Positions 59,351 to 64,000 of a stretch of 64,000 nt of DNA are shown in pieces; position 1 is the stretch's first letter, and every line of letters begins with the position of its first letter. The translations under genes were made by a program, and so were the position numbers. Where the stretch lies: contig NW_025931865.1 in the NCBI RefSeq assembly GCF_000764305.2, positions 125,551 through 189,550 of the forward strand, written 5' to 3'. Under the pieces are notes generated by a model. The model was not told where the DNA came from and did not search any database. It saw only the letters and a list, made by a program, of their open reading frames with translations. The stretch comes from Hyalella azteca (taxonomy: Eukaryota > Arthropoda > Malacostraca > Amphipoda > Hyalellidae).

Positions 59351-59605
59351 TGGGGTATTGGAGCAATACTGAAACATTGGCGCAGTATTGGAGCAATACT
59401 GAAACATTGGTGCAGTATTGGAGCAATACTGAAACATTGGTGCAGTATTGGAGCAATACTGAAACATTGGTGCAGTATTGGAGCAATGCTGAAACATTGG
59501 TGCAGTATTGGAACAATACTGAAGCAATAGCGAAGTATTGGAGCAATACTGAAGCAATAGCGAAGTATTGGAGCAATACTGAAGCAATAGTGAAGTATTG
59601 GAGCA
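59351..59605. repeat. 30 bp hairpin minisatellite, about 8.5 copies
   Basis: Unit GCAGTATTGGAGCAATACTG + AAACATTGGT. Each unit contains the perfect inverted repeat CAGTATTG-GAG-CAATACTG. The last three units switch to GAAGCAATAGCGA in the linker. The 30 bp period leaves several frames open on both strands; these are not considered genes. Confidence 0.94.
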
Positions 59606-59759
59606 AAATATAAGGCACTTGAAATTTTGGCCGTCGATTCCTGAAAAGCATTGCAAAACTTCGGCGATATAAAATAGGGTTGCAATGCAGTAAAATTTGC
59701 CGGAGTAATGCACGGCATTTGTAAATAAAAAATTTTAAAAACAAAAACAAAAATTAATG

Positions 59760-60065
59760 GGTTTGATTGGCCGTTGAAAAAATAATACAATGGGTTTGAT
59801 TGTCATCAACCTTATGAAATTATTTGATTGGATTGACATCACACAAAATAATTGAAAGGGTTGAATTAACATCATGCTAAAGAGTTGAGAGGGTTGGATT
59901 AACATCACGCTAAAGAGTTGAAAGGGTTGGATTAACATCACGCTAGAGAATTGAAAGGTTCGGATTAATGTCACGCTAAAAATTGAATGGTTTTACTTAA
60001 TATCACACCACAAAATCATGGATTGAATTAACATCACGTTACAGAATGGAAAGGCTGGCACTAAC
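59760..60065. repeat. Diverged ~33 bp tandem repeat
   Basis: GGATTAACATCACGCTAAAG + AGTTGAAAGGGTT is clearest at 59850-59950 and decays outward in both directions. Lies about 150 bp from the hairpin array. Confidence 0.8.
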
Positions 60066-61690
60066 ATCGACTGTTGTATTGGCATGATCAGTCTCGGTGT
60101 GAAGTTATTTTTTCAGCACTTAAAATACTTGATCATTTGCGTTTAAATCTATAGACGAATTATTTTCATCGAACTCGCTTAAGATTTTCAGCGCGGTTAA
60201 ATTAAACGAAGGTTCGGCAGCAATATTTTTTACTAGGTAAATAAAATCGTTGCGGTCGCTGACTTTTATCTTGTATAAAAATTTATCATTATCTAGGAAT
60301 TCATAACAAAAATTACATTGCATTTAGTAACGCACCTGGCCATCGGATATAATTTGCATCGAGTATATATTGCGAAATAAATTCTTCGGCAAGGTTTATA
60401 GTCAAAAATATTTTTATTTATTGGTGTATCAAGTAATACGTTATTGTATATATTTTATATAGTTCCTTATTAATTTGAAATAGATGGTGAGGTTATTGGT
60501 GATTATGCCGACTCTTTCTGTAAGTTCGTTTCAACTTGGTTAAAGAATCGTGGTTGAAGTCATTAACGGACTGTTGGTTACGTTATCAACTCAAGTTCTC
60601 GCTAGTTTCAATTTCGATCTCCCTCCAAATTCAAGTTTTAAAACGAAGTCATAGTTCCGCTTGACAGACTGCGGGTATAGAGATCGAATAAGCGAGTTTC
60701 TGAATGCTTTCATCGGTTCAATATTATTGATCAATTGCTTTACAGTTAGCGATAACAATTCAGTTTGGCTCAATGTAATCTCCCAAATTGTGTACACAAG
60801 AATTTGCAATACTTGTCGGTTGGTTCTCCGCGTCAGCTATAGCAAATCTATAGATAACAGATAATGCGCTGCCATCAAGTACTTTATTAAAGTAGCAGCA
60901 ATCCATACAAGCGTGTATGATATAAAGACGTCTGACGAGGATGGGATCTAAGAGTCAACAACCTAGTGCATATAATAATTATAGTTACTAGTAAGCTCAG
61001 GTCTGCAATACAGTTGCTACCGTAATGTCGGGATACCCGCTATTTTGCCGTAACGAATTCATCGCAAAATTAATATCAGTTTATTTTCCTTATGGACAGT
61101 ATTTACTAAATATTTTCATACCGGTTATAATATAATAAACAATTGTAGCCCCGCAATGATTGCTTTCCAATTCAAATTTGTATGTACATCAAAGACTGTC
61201 ATTGGAAGGCCTCAATGGCCGGGAGTTAATTGCAATTCTCGTAACAAACTTCTGATAATAGAAACATGTTTCGCTGAATTTAATACTCTTTGGAACTGTT
61301 ATGTTACCTTGAATTGAAATCATGAAACCTCATTAAAATTTCTAAAAAAGTTTGCATTATATTAATATTGTGAGAAGTGAAACTAAATTTAATTCGATAT
61401 GCTAATTGAGGAAATGCGCGTTTATAAACCACATCGAAAATCCATGAAATTGATATTGTAAATGGTTCTAAGATCTAATTATTTATTATTACGCCAATTT
61501 ATCCTTATTCTTATTTCACTATTTTTTGATGAATTTTGTGCATCAGTTACGTACTCAGCTTAAATATTTTGATTCAATATTAAATATTTTTTGAACTTGA
61601 AAATGCACAAGTAACGAAGCAATTAATAAATTGATTATAAATTGAATTGGTATTTTATATTAATTATTGAAGTTTCGTTGAAGAAGGAAA
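60066..61690. other. AT-rich stretch, nothing recognised
   Basis: Several 60-70 codon frames on both strands without recognisable products. No repeats. Confidence 0.45.
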
Positions 61691-61696
61691 ACAAAG

Positions 61697-61915
61697 ATGG
61701 CTGCGATGCTTGTACCTGTCAACGGACGAGGGGAGTCAGGTTCCCTCAGATCGAGTTGCCGCGCTTGTGTCAACAAACCTGACATTGTTTTTACGCCGCA
61801 CCCAATCTATGGCAACGCCACCGTCAAAATTACAACCCACCAGGCATATGACGTTAAAAAATCGTTGATTAAACGTTGTTTCAACGGCTCCAGCTTGTTA
61901 TCAATGTTCTTTTAA
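61697..61915 (+). CDS. Possible small ORF, unrecognised
   Basis: A 72-codon frame whose ATG has a good eukaryotic context (ACAAAGATGGCTG). It starts MAAMLVPVNGRGESGSLRSS. A perfect 12 bp inverted repeat, ATGACGTTAAAA (61848-61859) and TTTTAACGTCAT (61910-61921), overlaps its end. In another phase a short cysteine-containing frame (ACYQCSFNVICPEGWG) is open until about 61996. No family can be assigned. Confidence 0.18.
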   Translation: MAAMLVPVNGRGESGSLRSSCRACVNKPDIVFTPHPIYGNATVKITTHQAYDVKKSLIKRCFNGSSLLSMFF

Positions 61916-61921
61916 CGTCAT
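61848..61921. repeat. 12 bp perfect inverted repeat
   Basis: ATGACGTTAAAA and its exact complement TTTTAACGTCAT are separated by 50 bp. It could fold as a hairpin or mark the ends of a very small inverted-repeat element; no flanking direct duplication was found. Confidence 0.6.
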
Positions 61922-62714
61922 TTGCCCTGAGGGTTGGGGCTTCCGTGCCGAAATCGAAAACACTTCCAATGTTACACGATACTTCGCAGTTTTTTAACCG
62001 GCAGCAAGTACGATTTTGTTATCTGCATCACATTCACTAACTATTCAGTTTGTTGCAATTGTTAATATACTTGGACAGACGAAATGGTTGGAACTGTCAT
62101 ATATGCAGTGCACAAGTGGATGTTGTTCGGCACTGGACGTACTTACACCTGAGCTCTCGAGTTCATCCAAAGAATTTTCTGTTGGACAAAGCGAACTTTG
62201 AACGACTTCAGTATGTAACGTTTAATTTCACATGACTTTTTTCTTTAACTTCAACTGGATAAATGGCAAAAATTGCATTGCATCATTATCAACAGCACTG
62301 GTTTACATTGATTGTTCAAAATTTGCATGTTCTACAAGTCCTACTTAAAAATTAAAAAAATGGTATTGAATTTGGAGCTGCATAAAATTTACACAAAAAC
62401 CTTGGAAAATTGAAAAAAGGATAAATTTTCCCTGTTGCGTAATGTCAGAAAATAATTTAGAAAACATTTTGAATGCTAAGTCAATCATGACAATAATCTC
62501 TTTTCTTGGAATTAAATTACAGAACGGAAGAGTTAAGAATAATTCTGAGAAGTGACCTACAAACATGAATCAAATATAAATTATATTGTACATATACATA
62601 AATCAAGGTAATAGAACCCGTAATCGAAGTTGTGTGCAAATTTGCTTCAAGTCGCTCATTCACAAGAACCAACATTAACGCCTCCCATTTCAGGAATTCC
62701 AACTCTATCTCTAA

Positions 62715-63140
62715 GCCTCCTCTTTTCGATCAAACCAGGGGCTTAATTCCAGCGATGACCCGTTCAACACAGCACTTGAGCGAACTGACGAGTTCCAATT
62801 TCGCGGCTTTGCCTGCGATGACAAGCCTGTCGCGTGGCCACCGAACGGACGCTATTGTGGCGGCCGCCCCAAGCCTCCAGCGATAATTCTTCTTGTCCGC
62901 CACCTCTCGGCATCCATCCCTGCCCTCCTGTCCCATCTAATGAAGACCTTGATTGGCCGAGGACTTGGGCAAAACATCAATTGGATTCTCAGTGCTACAT
63001 TCCAGTCGCAACTGACATCCCCCATTTTGTTTTCAGTATTTCTCACTGTCAATTTTTTGAGCAAAAAGGCGAAAAATGCAATCTCTGCATTACCGGACCC
63101 TAATAGACCTCTCCGGCTGCTCTCACCTAGAGGAAATTGA
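62715..63140 (+). CDS. 142-codon open frame, possible broken gene
   Basis: Open from TAA (62712-62714) to TGA (63138-63140), with its first ATG only at 62940. The first third is protein-like (DEFQFRGFACDDKPVAWPPN, then GRYCGGRPKPP), with G at codon position 1 about 18 and at position 2 about 14 of 58. After about 62870 this frame turns hydrophobic and less convincing, while the neighbouring frame (62834-63103) becomes proline- and cysteine-rich (SSCPPPLGIHPCPPVPSNED, ending CNLCITGP). That pattern suggests one coding stretch interrupted by a frameshift or a splice. An acceptor-like CTTAATTCCAG ends at about 62751. No family recognised. Confidence 0.3.
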   Translation, partial: ASSFRSNQGLNSSDDPFNTALERTDEFQFRGFACDDKPVAWPPNGRYCGGRPKPPAIILLVRHLSASIPALLSHLMKTLIGRGLGQNINWILSATFQSQLTSPILFSVFLTVNFLSKKAKNAISALPDPNRPLRLLSPRGN

Positions 63141-63775
63141 TGGTCAAAGTTCGATTGAAACATGCTGCGCGCACGACACAGGCAACCTTCTGCATCGTTG
63201 CGCTACTGAGAATGTAAGATTGTTTAAATAAATAATTTGAAACACTTACGAAGAGGTGACGCAATTATTTCTGGTGCTTCCAAGATCAACAACCATACAT
63301 GATTTGTACAAATAATCTGAAGAACATAAAACTTGGGAACATAATTTTAAAAGAACATAATTTCGGCGTTCAATAGCACACAGATCTCACCATCATCTGC
63401 AATCCTGCATTGCAACGACATAACTACTGAGCAACGCGCTACACGTCGCACAATACGTCGGCATGATTGCTCCGCGTCGGGGCAGTCTCGACCAAATAAT
63501 ACGAAGTGATGAAGAGCTCTACTTCCACGACCGGAGCGACGCAATGACCTAGACTTTATCAGGCGTTACGCGTTGACATTTTAATAATTGTGCGCATACT
63601 CGAGGCTTCCGCTGCGTGTTACACTTGCCGCTGCCATATACAATTTGCCACGATCTTACGTAATTGCCAAAGCCCACTATAGCTCTGGTCGAGTGCTATA
63701 CTAAGTACTAGCAGCCCAATACCTGTTCAAATTTAGTCTTGTAAAATATACCAGCCGGCGTAGGGCCGGCGTTGA

Positions 63776-63937
63776 GAAGGGCTACAGAGCTGGAATGTCC
63801 GATTTAGAGACGATATCGCATGTCTGGGTCAGGCGATACTTAATCCACACAAGCGCTATCACGAACTGGAACCTGACGACCTCTCAGCCGTTACCGAACA
63901 CCTCCATGCTGCATCTCGCCTAGCGCCTGGCACCTAG
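63776..63937 (+). CDS. ATG-less coding-like frame at the right edge
   Basis: 53 open codons between a TGA (63773-63775) and TAG (63935-63937). G occurs at codon position 1 in 19 and at position 2 in 10 codons. The product starts EGLQSWNVRFRDDIACLGQA, contains KRYHELEPDDLSAVTEHLHA and ends LAPGT. Composition is clearly protein-like, but no family is recognised. It may be part of a larger decayed gene or element continuing beyond the window. Confidence 0.3.
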   Translation, partial: EGLQSWNVRFRDDIACLGQAILNPHKRYHELEPDDLSAVTEHLHAASRLAPGT

Positions 63938-64000
63938 CAAAAGCTTGGAAATTCGTTATGTGGTGAACGCACTGTTGCACTCAAAAAGAATATAAAATAT

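Noticed and set aside
59304..59790. Cysteine/serine-rich 120-152 codon minus ORFs
   Set aside because: Translations of the 30 bp hairpin array in several frames, with no consistent frame preference.

Overview
The window reads as non-coding or intronic DNA from a large, AT-rich, repeat-laden animal genome. There is no operon-like packing, no long uninterrupted coding frame and no RNA gene I can defend. A foldback element whose ends resemble Penelope-like retroelements, exon-sized coding-like islands next to splice-like signals, and very dense minisatellites point to an invertebrate. An arthropod, perhaps a crustacean, is my guess, but no marker gene fixes the taxon. Two single-N joins (27585, 43477) and a Tn5 mosaic-end junction (26185-26222) show this is a draft assembly made at least partly from Nextera mate-pair reads.

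Layout. 1-7.5 kb: minisatellites with 41, 28, 32, 43/45, 77 and 44 bp units. 7.5-13 kb: mostly featureless AT-rich DNA with one coding-like island at 11.03-11.22 kb. 13.1-17.4 kb: a 285 bp tandem duplication, then 27, ~17 and 22 bp arrays. 19.9-25.6 kb: a 170 bp dispersed repeat in two copies, weak ORFs, and a ~360 bp tandem duplication. 26.2 kb: the adapter junction beside a 19 bp array. 29.7-30.7 kb: two coding-like islands. 37.2-45.3 kb: the repeat core, holding a 42 bp GC-rich array, a foldback element with target-site duplications and hammerhead-like cores, a 62 bp array, a 14-mer array that matures into a 121 bp higher-order repeat, a 33 bp array, and a dispersed element followed by a 27 bp minisatellite. 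45.4-50.5 kb: several coding-like islands, a deleted copy of the foldback element and a 43 bp array. 51-60 kb: further arrays, one ORF-like island at 55.4-55.7 kb, and a second copy of the dispersed element with its 27 bp minisatellite. 60-64 kb: low-repeat DNA with two or three coding-like open frames.

I recognise no gene with confidence. The best protein-coding candidates lack an ATG, which fits internal exons or decayed copies: 29760-29884, 30339-30590, 45435-45647, 50366-50515 (minus), 55390-55707, 62715-63140 and 63776-63937. Several of them put G at codon position 1 about twice as often as at position 2, a usual coding signature. Long frames inside tandem arrays are treated as by-products of unit lengths divisible by three. 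Repeat boundaries are good to a few bases, and copy numbers were counted by eye.
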